Positions 35,368 to 46,955 of a DNA stretch of 64,000 nt are shown in pieces. The notes beneath the pieces are model-generated. The model was not told the DNA's origin. It did no database searches and saw only the letters and a program-made list of their open reading frames with translations. The DNA comes from Bicyclus anynana. Lineage: Eukaryota; Arthropoda; Insecta; Lepidoptera; Nymphalidae. The stretch is taken from assembly GCF_947172395.1 (NCBI RefSeq), contig NC_069086.1, positions 7,596,501 through 7,660,500 of the forward strand, read 5' to 3'. Each line of letters starts with the position of its first letter. Within the stretch, counting starts at the first letter, position 1. Position numbers and translations under genes: made by a program.

Positions 35368-35680
35368 ATGGCCTCCGTGGCGCAGAGAATTGCGTGGTGG
35401 ATTTACAAGACGGAGGTCCTGGGTTCGATCCTCGGCTGGGCCGATTGAGGTTTTCTTAATTGGTCCAGGTCTGGCTGGTGGGAGGTTTCGGCCGGCAAAG
35501 ATTAGACCGTACCGCCAAGCGATTTAGAGTTCCGGTACGATGTCGTGTAGAAACCAAAGGGAGTGTGGATTTTCATCCTCCTCTTAACAAGTTAGCCCGC
35601 TTCCATCTTAGATTGCATCATCACTTACCATCAGATGAGATTGTAGTGAAGGGCTAACTTTTAAAAAATAAAAAAAAAGT
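35368..35680 (+). mobile_element. SINE B, near full length
   Basis: Head GATGGCCTCCGTGGCGCAGA, B-box GGGTTCGATCCTCGG, tail with poly(A). Confidence 0.9.
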
Positions 35681-36011
35681 ATAAATTCAAGTTATGTGTA
35701 CATCTGTGCGTCTAAAGAAATTTATATAAGTTATTGCGGTATTACTAAAACTTTGTTCGAGTTTAATTTCCTAAAAAGCTTGTTTGTATATTCCAGGCAG
35801 CGGAGCTGTTCCGAGTACAAATTACCTCCGTATTTGAAGCTTATTGTATTTTTAACTAGATACAAACATATTGCGTTTAGTTTAAAAAGCACTACTAAAG
35901 AAATCATAACAATTAAGTAATAATACGATTTTTCAGATGATTTTTTTTTATAAATTTATTCCCCTCTGATACTACTTATTTCTAACCATATTTTTTAGGG
36001 TTCCGGGTTTA

Positions 36012-36186
36012 GTATGCAGGTTTCCTCACGATGTTTTTTCCTCACCGTTTGGACACGTGATATTTAATTTCTTAAAATGCACACAACTGAAAAGTTGGAA
36101 GCGCATGCATCGGACCGGATTCGAATCCACACCCTCCGGAATCGAAGGCAGAGCTCATAACCACTATCTCTATGGCTATCACGGCT
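36012..36186 (-). mobile_element. SINE A, 3'-truncated
   Basis: Reverse copy retaining the head half (GTTTCCTCACGATG to CTATCACGGC). Confidence 0.85.
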
Positions 36187-36252
36187 CAATTCTCTAATAC
36201 TTATTATTACGCAAATAAAATAAAATAAAAATATTGCAAGGTTAATAATTAA

Positions 36253-36438
36253 TCTACACTTAATACTAGAGGTAAAGTTTGTGGTGTAGTAGGGGTTAAT
36301 CTCTGGATTTACTGAACCGATTTTGAAAATTATTCCCACTAGAATGCCACGTTATTTGTGAGTGTCATGACTATATTTTATCCCCGTATTCTCACAGGAA
36401 GGGGAACTATGCGCGTGAAACCGCGGAGAGTCGGCTAG
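36253..36438 (+). mobile_element. short Helitron, 186 bp
   Basis: Starts TCTACACTTAATACTAGAGG after A, ends GGAGAGTCGGCTAG before T; body contains TTTGTGAGTGTCATGACTAT. Confidence 0.7.
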
Positions 36439-37045
36439 TATAGATATAAATCTACTCTACTTTTGGAAATCAAAATAAATCCGTGAAATCATGTGTTAAT
36501 GGTTTTTAATGATAAAATCTCTATCTAATAGATCTCTCACATCTCTTTGAGCCATTTGTATCTGCTTGAAAAAGTTAATTAAAAGCTGAGAATGTAATTG
36601 AATAGCAAAAAAGAAACGTTTTAATCCAGCTTGCTGAATCGAGCATTCGGCCACGACCAGCTTAAGATTAAAAGACGAGCTTAATTTCCTAAAACGCTTA
36701 CGTATTCCGGAAAAGGCTCTCTCGGGAACAAATTGTTAGCGTATCATCCCGTTCCAGTTTTGCATCTTTTCTCAGTTGAAAAAAATCTCGTAAAGCGGCC
36801 ACGTTTGAGGCTAGGGGAGGTCGGTTAGGGGTGGTCCGCCGAAGTAATGATTAGAAACGTACTCGTAATTCTAAGCCACCAGTGTAGATTGAAATTTACT
36901 TGAGGTTTAACTGATAGATGCAATATTTAAAGAAAATTCTCATGCCCTGAAAGATTCTGGTTGTCTTGATAAACTTTAAAGTAGCTTGATTACACAATTT
37001 AGTTATATATTAATAGGTATAGGATATGGCTAGATAGGATTAAGG

Positions 37046-37345
37046 GCCGTGATAGCCCAGTGGATATAACCTCTGCCTCAGATTCCGGAGGGTGTGGGTT
37101 CGAATTCGGTCCGGGGCATGCACCTCCAACTTTTCAGTTGTGTACATTTTTAAGGAATTAAATATCACGTGTCGAAGAAAAACATCGTGAGGAAACCTGC
37201 ATGCCAGAGAATTTTCTTAATTCTCTGCGTGTGTGAAGTCTGCCAATCCTCATGCTAGCGTGGTGGATTATTGGCCTAATCCCTCTCATTCTGAGAGGAG
37301 ACTCGAGCTCAGCAGTGACCCGAATATGGGTTGATAGTGATGGTG
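37046..37345 (+). mobile_element. SINE A, full length
   Basis: GCCGTGATAGCCCAGTGGAT head, GGGTTCGAATTCGGTCC B-box, through CTCTCATTCTGAGAGGAGAC to GGGTTGATAGTGATGG. Confidence 0.93.
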
Positions 37346-37729
37346 TGTGTGTTCTGCGTAAACAGTTTAAGTTACGAAAAACACCTGAGTTTTGATTGTT
37401 TGTTTATATAAGGTAGGTACAAAGGCGAACCATAATGCCTTAAAGCTTTTTCTACGTGTTTGACCTTTCGGAATTTATTCCCTATTAAAAAGATTTCCAG
37501 TTCCACGCAGACAAAGTCGCAGCCTAATGGACTAGATTTCACTAACGGACGTTAGTGAAATCTATATCTTTACTTATAATAAACTGGTCGAATTCCATAC
37601 ATTCGCAATTTGAGATTTTACTTATACCATTTGTAACACCAAACGTTACCGAGGCATAACGAACGACAGCGCCATGTAGAATCTATACTTATAATACGAA
37701 TTCTGTACATTTTGTACATTTTGTACATT

Positions 37730-38159
37730 GAAGATATTATGAAAATTTTAGTTGGGAGGCATTATATATACGATGGTAAAGCAAAAAAAAAATATGTTTA
37801 TTTTTTTCGATTTTTTTGTCTGTCTGTCCGTGTTTTTTGTTATTCGGCCATCACTCTGAAACTACTGAATGAATTCAAATGAAACTTGGCAAGGTTTAAG
37901 ACCATAATACGAAAAAGGTTATAGGATACTTTTTATTGCGAATACAAAATAAAAAAGGGGTGAAATAGGGGTTGAAAGTTTGTATAGAAAGTTCTTCATT
38001 GTTAGAATTACAGTTTTAAAAATTTGTTCATAAATCATAAAAGAAATAATAAATATAATGGGATTTAAAAAAAAATAATATTATAACTCTAAAGTGGTGA
38101 TATAGGGCTTGAAAGTTTACAATGATTTCCACGCGGACGAAGTCGCGGGTGTCCGCTAG
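37730..38159 (+). mobile_element. Helitron, 5' border uncertain
   Basis: Ends CGCGGGTGTCCGCTAG before T with the usual 3' hairpin. The body includes TCTGTCTGTCCGTG and AAAGGGGTGAAATAGGGGTT-like sequence. The true start may be as far left as 37561. Confidence 0.6.
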
Positions 38160-38711
38160 TCTGACATAAAATAACCCAGATTATCAATTCGCTAGTCACT
38201 TTAGTTAGTTTGACGTGTGAACCGATATTGCCGTTCTTCAAGTTGAACTGGAATATTATACTTATCCATTTTAAATTGAATAATAACGTGCAGCTGACAG
38301 CTTGAGAGCTCACTCGATTGTGTTCAATTGGAAATTATCTTTTGTCTTTGCTTAGTTTTATAGATTTTCATTTCAGTCAACGGTATTGGATCGAGATACT
38401 TTTTCTTATTGTATTTTTACACTTGGTTGATAGCGGAGATCAAAGGGATTATAGTACTAAGTTGTTTTATGATAAGTACTCACAATACTTTTTGTATTTC
38501 AAATACCTAATTGTTTATTCTGAACGACATATGACTATATTTTTATTGTGGTTTTTAAATAACGACAATCAGTCCAAATGCTGTTAGACATTTGTAATCT
38601 TTTGTAAAATCTCGTGTTATATTATACATCGTCTTAAATAATTTTCTTATTTTTTTTTTATAATCACACTATTTTTGGAAAAATCGTGTGGTCTATGAAA
38701 CCACGATGCAA

Positions 38712-38778
38712 ATAAAACTATGGGCGTCGCTGATCGAGTATATATTGCATACTCGATCAGCGACGCCCATAGTTTTAT
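38712..38778. repeat. perfect 30-nt inverted repeat with 7-nt loop
   Basis: Arms 38712-38741 and 38749-38778 are exact reverse complements (core GGGCGTCGCTGATCGAGTAT), loop ATATTGC. The arm sequence is not seen elsewhere in the window. A second small hairpin (ATCGTGTGGTCTATG then AAACCACGAT) lies just left of it. Confidence 0.9.
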
Positions 38779-39252
38779 ATACAATAAATGAACAAAAATG
38801 TTAGAGGCGAAAAAAAAATCACATTACTTAATAGGTAGGTAGATAAACTTGTCAAAAAATACTCCATCTTGCTGTTTCTTTAAAGCTTAAATATAAATAA
38901 AGTAAGAAAAGGCATACCGTCTCTAAAATATCCTCAAAAACCTCGATGAAATCATGATGATGATGTTGTGGTGGTAAATAATGATATTATGGCTGATATA
39001 AAACGTGGCACATCATTAAATTGCAGCTTTAGTTGACGTTGGACTATTTCTGAACACATTAATCGCGTGATATTGAAGAATGATAAACTGTTTAAGTTTT
39101 TATTGGCTGCAAACGCGGTGCACTCAAACTGCAATCGTATTGTAAACGATGGAACTGTTTTACGAGCAAGTATTTTTTTAAATTTAATCTAAAGATATTT
39201 CACTAGCCTATTATTATTATATTTAATAGCCAAAAATTTTTTGTAGCACGTT

Positions 39253-39655
39253 TTAAGGTCCGTTTATATCTACAGACACAATGCGTCACAGACAAGTAGC
39301 GTGACAGACACCCACAGACACTGTCCACATACTGCACACTATCCAGCAGAAGAAGAAGAAGTCCCCCAGACGTGGCGCTAATGTTACTCATTATCATTTT
39401 TCAGTCTTATTGTCATATGTGTAAGGCGCTGTCAATTTTAGTTCAAGTTTCATGAAAAGGACTCTACAGACATGAACCAAAGACAAAATATTCTTTCCGT
39501 GAATACTGACCGGGCGCGGCCTGTGTCTGTCAACGTCTGCGCTGCCGAGTTACGATAGATATAAATACGTTAATAAACACTGTATAGAAGAATATTATTT
39601 TGTCTGCCACGCCACGTGTCTGGCACGCTAAATGTCTGTAGATATAAACGGAGCT
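39253..39655. mobile_element. MITE-like element with CGTTTATATCTACAGACA termini
   Basis: Left TCCGTTTATATCTACAGACA and right TGTCTGTAGATATAAACGGA are perfect inverted repeats about 400 bp apart. Internal sequence is rich in CAGACA/TGTCTG subterminal motifs, as in hAT transposase-binding regions. No clear target duplication. Confidence 0.7.
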
Positions 39656-40944
39656 TTACCCGTGTAGTAATTAATATTACCAATCGACCTGTAGCAATGA
39701 ATACTCGTAGTACTTTGTGATAAATGGTTTGAGGTTTTTTTTAATGAGTAATATATAGTTTTTTTCTTGGTTTCATCTGCAATCAGTCGACAGACTATAA
39801 GCAGATTAGTGGCAGGCAAAAAGTGGCGTTGGCAGACCTGGGGACCACTGTCCTCAAATCTGCATATAGTCGAGCACATCTGCCCGTTCAACCTTTTGAC
39901 TCTATCAGCAGTCAGTAGTCAGTGGGTTTGGATGTTTCTGCAAGCGTTCCCGATGTTGCATTTTGTACTTCTTTATCTCGTCCTAAACTGTTGGCATTCC
40001 AAATATTGGAAATGGAAATTTCCAAATTTGGCGTTGGCCTCCTAGATTTGGTCTCGGCGTGGCCTCCTAGATTTTGTGTCTTATGAGAAAGCCTGATTTT
40101 TTTTGTAGCCAATGTCATGCAACTATTTAAAAATTAAAAAAAATCATTGTAGCAGGGTTTGCCCATATGGTAATGAACATTACCAAACGACCTATAGAAA
40201 TGAATGGCTTTCTGATATGGTTTAACATAGAGTTGACTGTGAAATGGAAGTAGAAAAAAGGTATTTAAAGTTACAGGTAAATACCGTTACATGGTTGTGT
40301 GGTTTTATTTATAACAACGTGGTGAATATAACAGTAAGTAGGTATGCAATATAGTATGCATAACAATTGACATTTCAGTCTACTAAATTGCGAATGGCAC
40401 GGTTGGACTGACCTTTACCTATTAATAAATCGTCCTTCTCAACTCGCAATCGAACAATGTCGTCCTACAATAGCTGGCCCGTATAGAAAATACAAATGTT
40501 CATACCATACCACTACTGGTGAGGTATAAAAATTAGTATTTAAGGAACTACTTCCTGAGATCAGCGCGTTCAACCAACCAAACAAACAAACAAACTCTTC
40601 AGTTTTATAATATTAGTATACATCATAAGTTCGCACTTGATTTGATGTTAAGCGTAAGTAGATGACGTGTCTTTAGATTCTTCTAATTCTAGATAGAAAA
40701 TTCACACTTAAATGTTTGTTGTATGTTTAAGTATATCAAAGCTGTGAGAATTAGGAAGCACAGATATCTGAAGATCGCTCTTGACACTAACTGGATAAAA
40801 GATAATATTTCTTATCTTTATGATTAATGGAAAAAGAATATATAATTTAGTATAGAATTTACAATAGCACCCGGACCCTTAAACTAGGTAAGCCCGTGTC
40901 TTAAGGACCAGTGACTTCCCTTAGGTACTTAGTCTTTATAAACA
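39656..40944. other. stretch without a recognisable gene
   Basis: A Helitron end fragment at about 40525-40622 (AGATCAGCGCGTTCAACC through TTATAATATTAGTATA). An open pair of overlapping frames around 39628-40118 has no recognisable motif. Confidence 0.4.
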
Positions 40945-41275
40945 ACCAGCGGATCCAGTCAAGCTTCGCTTTGATTTATGTGCACTTCTTCCCTACCCCT
41001 ACCCTAACACTATTCCCACCCTAGCACTACCTTACCCATACCCTACTCTTACCCTTCCCTACCGTACCTCTTCCCTACCCTAGCCCTAGCCTACCCCTCT
41101 TTTAAGTGTCATTAATAATAATTTGTTTTATTTATAGACTTTCTTTTTTTATATTAATTACACAATTATCCTAACAATAACGAATACATAAAACCAAGAA
41201 TCATTCAATTTGGTGCAGTCGTTCAAAAGTTAGGGGCGTACAAACATTTCGTAGATCCATTTTTATTTATATAGA
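40945..41275 (-). mobile_element. Helitron-like element with CCCTA minisatellite
   Basis: Left GCGGATCCAGTCAAGCTTCG matches the elements at 26884 and 27403; right end TTATATAGA before T. Minisatellite at 40990-41098. Confidence 0.6.
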
Positions 41276-41824
41276 TAACATAAAAAATGTAAAATACCTA
41301 CCATAATGTATGCCGTTAAAATTTTTAAAAGAAGCTTAAAAATAGAGGAAATTAACGAAATTATATTTTGTAATGTGATTTGGTTTATCGGTTTTTGGAT
41401 TCGACCATGGCTTAGCTAACTTCGTACTGGTAAATATGTATTGCCAAGTGATTTAACGTAACAGTACGCTGCTGCGAAATATTATTTACGAGTATTTAAG
41501 GCCCCTAAATTAACCGTACCGATTCCACGTAAAGGCGGCAATTGAGATGGGCTGGTTTCAAATGGGAAAGGCGAGAGCTTATTTTTTGGGTATTCGTAAA
41601 GTATGTTTATAAGTTTTAAGTATTTATTACCTGACTGAAGAAGGGTTACGTTTTCAAACGTATATGTCATTAAATTCTCGTAGTGTAGACATATCATAAT
41701 GTTGAGCTGATAACCTTAGCAGCGGTCACGGATGGACAAAGTCGTAGAGCTGTCATTCATATTCATTTATTTTTTTTACAACAAAAATATGTAGTTGTTG
41801 TTCTAAGAAAAATAAATATTTTTT

Positions 41825-41946
41825 TTTGTTATTCACAAGTTAGTTTTTGACTACAATCTCACCTAATGTTAAGTGATGATGCAATCTAAGATTGTAGCGG
41901 GCTACGTCTTGTAAATCCACCGCGCATTAAAATAACGCCGTCAAAT
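41825..41946 (-). mobile_element. SINE B with large internal deletion
   Basis: Tail part (AGTTAGTTTTTGACTACAAT) is joined to the head part (CTTGTAAATCCACCGCGC, GCCGTC). Confidence 0.75.
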
Positions 41947-42036
41947 TACGAATAAAAGACAATTTTATTTTTCATTTCATTCAATAACAAGTTAGTCCTA
42001 TTACATATAATTATATCTAACAGATTCAGTTCTTAA

Positions 42037-42329
42037 TGATTTTAAACTTATTTCGTTCATTATGAATATTATTTAAACGGGTACATACTACGACAAAACG
42101 AGATTATTAATGTTGATATTTCAACCCAGTTGCAAAAAACTGAATAACAAAAGCGATGTCGTGAGTGTGGCTTGCCGAAACAGCCAAAAACGTGTTGAAA
42201 AACGAGAAAAATGAACAAGAAAGAGGGTAGATCAGTTCTGCCCCTAAAAGCTGCTGTCAATTTCGCATTTCGCAACTTCAGTCCCGTCATAACGATCCAT
42301 GCAACTACAATCGTTTAAATAATAATCGT
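42037..42329. mobile_element. short Penelope terminal-repeat copy, 293 bp, perfect 15-bp TSD
   Basis: Same termini as the element at 12743-14308 (AATATTATTTAAACGGGTAC at the left, ATCGTTTAAATAATAAT at the right). The duplication AGATTCAGTTCTTAA is identical at 42022-42036 and 42330-42344, so the insertion is recent. No coding sequence. It ends about 310 bp upstream of the ommochrome-binding gene's TATA box. Confidence 0.85.
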
Positions 42330-42641
42330 AGATTCAGTTCTTAACTGTTCAATGAAGGGAGGTTCTTAAACCCTATTGAACCAAATCTTTTTAATTGCCG
42401 TGAAATCATGCGCCCTGCATTTTATTTATATGCATTAAAGAATAGTTAATTCATATTAATTTGTAAAAAAAAACTATTAATGAAGAAAAACTAGACGTTT
42501 AAGCTCGATTTTTTTGCGAGCTTTTAATGTTATTAACATTTATGTTACTTTTCCTCAGTTTTTCATCATTTCGACAAATAATGTGCTAATTTAAAACCAA
42601 AGTTAAAAAATAGAAATCAATGAATATGAAACACAAAAATC

Positions 42642-42673
42642 TATATATGAAACTCAGAATCAACTACTCTTCA
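42642..42673 (+). promoter_or_regulatory. TATA box and initiator of the ommochrome-binding-protein-like gene
   Basis: TATATAT at 42642 and TTCAGAT, an arthropod-type initiator, with A at 42673, 31 nt downstream. This fits a core promoter for the gene that follows. Confidence 0.6.
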
Positions 42674-42852
42674 GATTTCATTATTCTTTTAGATGTATTA
42701 AATATTATTATATCTTTGTTTAATAAACAGCATTCAGCTATTGCTAATCAACAAGCAGTCGGGTAAGTTTTATAATTAGTTGTATATAAAAACCATTTAG
42801 TAAAAATTTTCAAGGCGCTTATTAATACAATTCGTGCTCAGTTTCAGAGAAA

Positions 42853-43707
42853 ATGAGAATTTTATTATTGCTAGCAAATGCACTTATCATAAGAGCTGCT
42901 GTTATTGAAAATAATGAGAAAGGCAAAAAATGTGAAGGAATTGTAATTGACGAGATCTATCATGAAGTTGAAATACTTAAGACTGACATTGATAGACCGT
43001 ATTTGTTAACTGTAGACTATAGTACAAATACAGTTTATTTTAGCTACAGCGTTAATAAAGATGACGATATATTCAAAACTGCCTATGTGAATATGAACAC
43101 AAAGGAATATGCAGAGTTAAAAGGCATCAATAATGGCTTCGCACAGACAGTTGATCAAAAGAATCATGAAATATACATTGGCGGAAGCAGTGGATTATAT
43201 AAATATAACCACAAAACTAAGACAGGGGAACATATTGGCGCAAAAGGTAGTGACATTTGGAATATTTATTTCAAAGATATTCTTTACTATTCAACTTTTC
43301 CCAATCAATTTCTTTATACATTCGTTAATGGAGAATCAAACCGTTTTAAAGACCTGGAAGATACAAAAGTGGATCTTTTTGTGATTGATAACGAAGACAC
43401 AATGTTTTTTACAAATGCAACCGGTTTGTTTGGCCTGCAAAAGGGTTCACAAAACGCCACTTTGTACAAAGAATCATCTGAAGGCATTAGAGGACTGACA
43501 ACTGATATCAATGGAAATGTATATACCTGTACAGCTGATGGAATTTTCAAGGTGGATAAATCAAGTTTAACATTAGAAAAAGTTGTTGACATTGATGATG
43601 CATTTGGCTTGGCTTTCGATAACGAAAACAACATTGTTTACTCGGATGCCACCAAGCTGGTAAGGCTTAAGCCGAATAAGTATAAGTCATGTGACCTTAA
43701 GAACTAA
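42853..43707 (+). CDS. ommochrome-binding-protein-like secreted protein, 284 aa
   Basis: The coding sequence is one exon. A 5'UTR intron at 42763-42847 (GTAAGT...CAG) ends five bases before the ATG, and transcription probably starts near 42673. The protein opens with a signal peptide (MRILLLLANALIIRAA) and continues as a repeat-bearing beta-rich domain with short blocks such as LTVDYSTNTVYFSY, IYIGGSSGLYKY, GLTTDINGNVYTC and GLAFDNENNIVYSD, the pattern of a beta-propeller. C27, C226 and C280 are the only cysteines; NAT sequons lie at 188 and 201. Overall it resembles the haemolymph ommochrome-binding proteins described in Manduca and common in Lepidoptera, which bind the pigment precursor/ommochromes. 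Length is usual for the family. The ligand is inferred from family membership only. Confidence 0.85.
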   Translation: MRILLLLANALIIRAAVIENNEKGKKCEGIVIDEIYHEVEILKTDIDRPYLLTVDYSTNTVYFSYSVNKDDDIFKTAYVNMNTKEYAELKGINNGFAQTVDQKNHEIYIGGSSGLYKYNHKTKTGEHIGAKGSDIWNIYFKDILYYSTFPNQFLYTFVNGESNRFKDLEDTKVDLFVIDNEDTMFFTNATGLFGLQKGSQNATLYKESSEGIRGLTTDINGNVYTCTADGIFKVDKSSLTLEKVVDIDDAFGLAFDNENNIVYSDATKLVRLKPNKYKSCDLKN

Positions 43708-43753
43708 ACTTAAAACAAAATTTTAATTCTTTGTATTAATTAACTAAGGACGA

Positions 43754-43759
43754 AATAAA
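43754..43759 (+). terminator. poly(A) signal AATAAA
   Basis: AATAAA 47 nt after the stop codon of the ommochrome-binding-protein-like gene, followed by a T-rich stretch. Confidence 0.75.
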
Positions 43760-44317
43760 CGCGTTTTATTTAATTTGAAAAACACCAAGGTCATTTCGTA
43801 ATTGGGACTAATTGAATGGACAATTGTGTTGTCAACGTCTTCGCGGATATTATTAGATAAATAATTAGAATAGAAGACGTCATAAAAGTGCGAATCTGTG
43901 CAGCACGATTTAGTGACACAGAAAAGTGAAGTTAAATAGGATCTAGTTTAGTAGTTAATTCTGCATAGTAGTTTTATGTACTGCGTTCCCCAGTGTAATA
44001 TATGTGAAGTACGGTATGATGTTTCATTTATGGCATCCTAATTGTAAATAAAATTACGTAGCCCGAATACCAAAACAATCTCATCTAATATGCAACTGGA
44101 GGCTGAAGAAAGACAGTCTGGAGAAGATATGGAAGTAAATTACTCGTTTCATTTGATTAAATTATGTAACAGCTACTTTGAAGTAATCTATCTAGTATCC
44201 ACTATTCAAAATCGAATGTAAGTGTTTTAGCTTCCAAAAAGATTTTTAGGCAATATTTTAACAAGATTTTTAGGGTAGGTAGCACAAGAAGTTATGGATT
44301 GAATAAGGAATTAGATT

Positions 44318-44455
44318 TTTTTTTTTATTCTTTACACGTTATCCCTTGACTGCAATCGCACATTATGGTAAGCGAAGATGCAATTGTTCATCAATTATCA
44401 TCTATTGACTAACTTGTTAGGCGTAAGATGAAAATCCACACCCATTTCGGTCAGG
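44318..44455 (-). mobile_element. SINE B fragment (tail and body)
   Basis: Poly(T), CCCTTGACTGCAATCGCACA and CACACCCATTTCGGT in reverse; diverged. Confidence 0.7.
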
Positions 44456-44484
44456 ACGGGGAGATTTCAGAATTCAGCCGCATA

Positions 44485-44930
44485 TTTTTTTGAAATCAAA
44501 TCAAAATCATTTATTTCAAGTTTTACAAGCACTTTTGACACGTCAGTTGTAAAGATTCTAACACCGGTTCGGAAAGCAGGTTCTGCTAAAAAGAAACCGG
44601 CAAGAAACTCAACAGTTGCTCTTCTTAAAAAAATCATACAGTATTATAATTTACAATTGATGACAACATTACAATTTCTTATACTTTTACTTCCTGTGTA
44701 AAGGTGGAAGCTGATCCAATGGCCTCCAAGAGCCTGTATTTTTTAAAAACTCATGGTGTAGTAACCTCGACTAAGTGAATGTTTTTTAACAATTTACTTA
44801 AAGCATTGGCAGGTCCATCAAAATTAATTTCACATGTTCATCACAAAAATTAATAAAATCATCAGCTTTGCTTATATAATTGTTGTACCTAAATTGATTT
44901 TCTGCGTTCTTTTTTTATCTAAATTCATTA
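44485..44930. repeat. interspersed repeat H
   Basis: TTTACAAGCACTTTTGACAC, ACACCGGTTCGGAAAGCAGG and ACCGGCAAGAAACTCAACAG. Related pieces at 26405-26545 and 57095-57245. Likely a non-LTR 3' region. Confidence 0.55.
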
Positions 44931-45339
44931 ACACCTGGACACTGACTCGTAGTCGTTCTATTTAGGCTGAGATACAACAGCTTCTTATAAATAAAAGCAC
45001 GACGTTAAAATGTCATCTCATATTGTAAAGTTTTATAATTTCAGCGGCAACTAGGAACCTGTTCCATTGTTTCGAGTTGATAAGGCGGGTCTCATTGTTT
45101 ACGCCTCACACAGCAGTTGCTACAAAAGAAATATTTTTCCCCTTTTCTAGAAATAAAGTACGCGTGTAACGTCAAAATTGATTTTGGTTAACAAAGGCGC
45201 CATTTTTAGCAGCGTATTGAACCGTGACTGTTTTTTTATTACGGGCTTTTGCTATTATTTTGGGTACATTGCCACGATAATAGGGATGATGACAGTTTTT
45301 TAAATTGTATATAAATTAAGAGTATACTAATAGCAAAGC

Positions 45340-45670
45340 AATTTTGTAAAAGTAACAGTGTATCTGCGATCATTACTTTCGGAGCTACAGGGATTTAAAG
45401 GGTCAGATTTGCGGCGCTGCCGCGGATCCCTGAAAAACGCTCCATACAAAATGGCACGAATTAGTGACGTCGTTGGCTCGCTGATCGTTAGGTTTGTATG
45501 GGCGATCAAACAAAATTACTAATATCTTTGTTATTTGTGCGTTTATGTTTATAGTTAATTTACTGAAAAATGACATATTTAATGTAAGGAAGCTAAAACT
45601 GTATGAATTTTCATCTAATTACGATAAAAAAAATTTAATAGATTTTGAAATTTTATAATGTTATTATAAA
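45340..45670 (+). repeat. interspersed repeat F, copy 3
   Basis: TTTCGGAGCTACAGGGATTT, GACGTCGTTGGCTCG and GGAAGCTAAAACTGTATGAA; closest to copy 2. Immediately right (45685-45740) an ATATCCAGACA motif is repeated in direct and inverted form. Confidence 0.75.
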
Positions 45671-45879
45671 ATATAAACAAAAAACAAAAAAATATCCAGA
45701 CAAAAATTATCTGGATATTTTGCAAATATCCAGACAATTTTTGCTTTTTATGTATAAATTAGTTAACATTGACCCTATTTACCCGAATGTATCATAAAAA
45801 TCAATATATTCAAACCTAGTCATCATCCCTATTTTAAATACTTATAACACTATCAGATATTACTGTTAATGATTCCGAT

Positions 45880-46385
45880 GAGCTACAGGTGCTTTCCGAG
45901 GCACGGGGGAGTAACCAACAACTTTTCAACTAAGGGCTGAGAATTATTACTGAAAATTTCATAGAAGTAAGAAAAGCTAAATATACAGCCTGATTCAGGC
46001 ATTGAACCCAAGAACTTGTGATTCGAAGCCACATAGACTAACCACAGAATCAATCGTCGTCATCAACCCATATTCGGCTCACTGCTGAGCTCGAGTCTCC
46101 TCTCAGAATGAGAGGGGTAAGGCCAATAGTCCACCACGCTGGCCCAATGCGGATTGGCAGACTTCACAAACGCAGAGAATTAAGATAATTCTCTGGTGTG
46201 CAGGTTTCCTCACGATGTTTCCTTCACCGATTGAGACACATGATATTTAATTTCTTAAAATGCACACAACTGAAGAGTTGGAGGTGCATGCCCCGGACCG
46301 GATTCGAACCCACACCCTCCGGAATCGGAGGCAGAGGTCATATCCACTGGGCTATCACGGCTCCAGAGAATCAATGAGGTAGTAT
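45880..46385 (-). mobile_element. SINE C, interrupted by a SINE A
   Basis: Left part 45880-46054 has GAGGCACGGGGGAGTA and a decayed B-box (GGCATTGAACCCA); the head continues after the SINE A insertion with AATGAGGTAGT. Confidence 0.7.
46055..46366 (-). mobile_element. SINE A, full length, 9-bp TSD, nested in SINE C
   Basis: AGAATCAAT is duplicated at 46046-46054 and 46367-46375. Full body and reverse tRNA-like head present. Confidence 0.93.
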
Positions 46386-46665
46386 AATACAAATTTTTCA
46401 TTTTGTAAAATACATATAAACAAAATTGAAGTGTCTATTTGTGATTTCTAAATAAGAGTGTTTTTTCAAGTGCTCATAACATTTGCAACGGGTAAATGGA
46501 GTTTAATGGGACTTTCAGTGGAAGATAGAGAAGATTAAAGAGCAACTTATAGGCTACTTTTATCCCGGAAATTAATTATCAATGGTTCCCGCGGGATTTG
46601 TTAAAAACTGAATTTCACGCGTACCAAATATATGTTGTATGTCCACGTATTAAATAATAATACGT

Positions 46666-46955
46666 GGCGTAGTGGTATGCGCAGTGGACTTACAAGACGG
46701 AGGTCCTGGGTTCGATCCCCGGCTGGACGGATTGAGATTTTCTTAATTAGTCCAGGTCTGGCTGGTGGGAGGCTTTGGCCGTAGCTAGTTACCACCCTAC
46801 CGACAAAGACGGAACGACGTCGTGTAGAAACCGAAAGGGCTGTGGATTTCATCCTCCTCCTAACAAGTTAGCCCGATTCTACCTTAGATTGCTTCATAAC
46901 TTACCATCATGTGAGATTGTAGTCAAGGGCTAACTTGTAAAGAATAAAAAAAAAC
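46666..46955 (+). mobile_element. SINE B
   Basis: GTGGCGTAGTGGTATGCGCA, GGGTTCGATCCCCGG, GGTCTGGCTGGTGGGAGGC and tail GGGCTAACTTGTAAAGAATA; head start is eroded and one internal block is lost. Confidence 0.9.

Noticed and set aside
38318..38587. plus-strand ORF of 89 aa with signal-like start
   Set aside because: Low complexity, AT-driven codons, no homology recognised and no promoter or poly(A) signal that fits.
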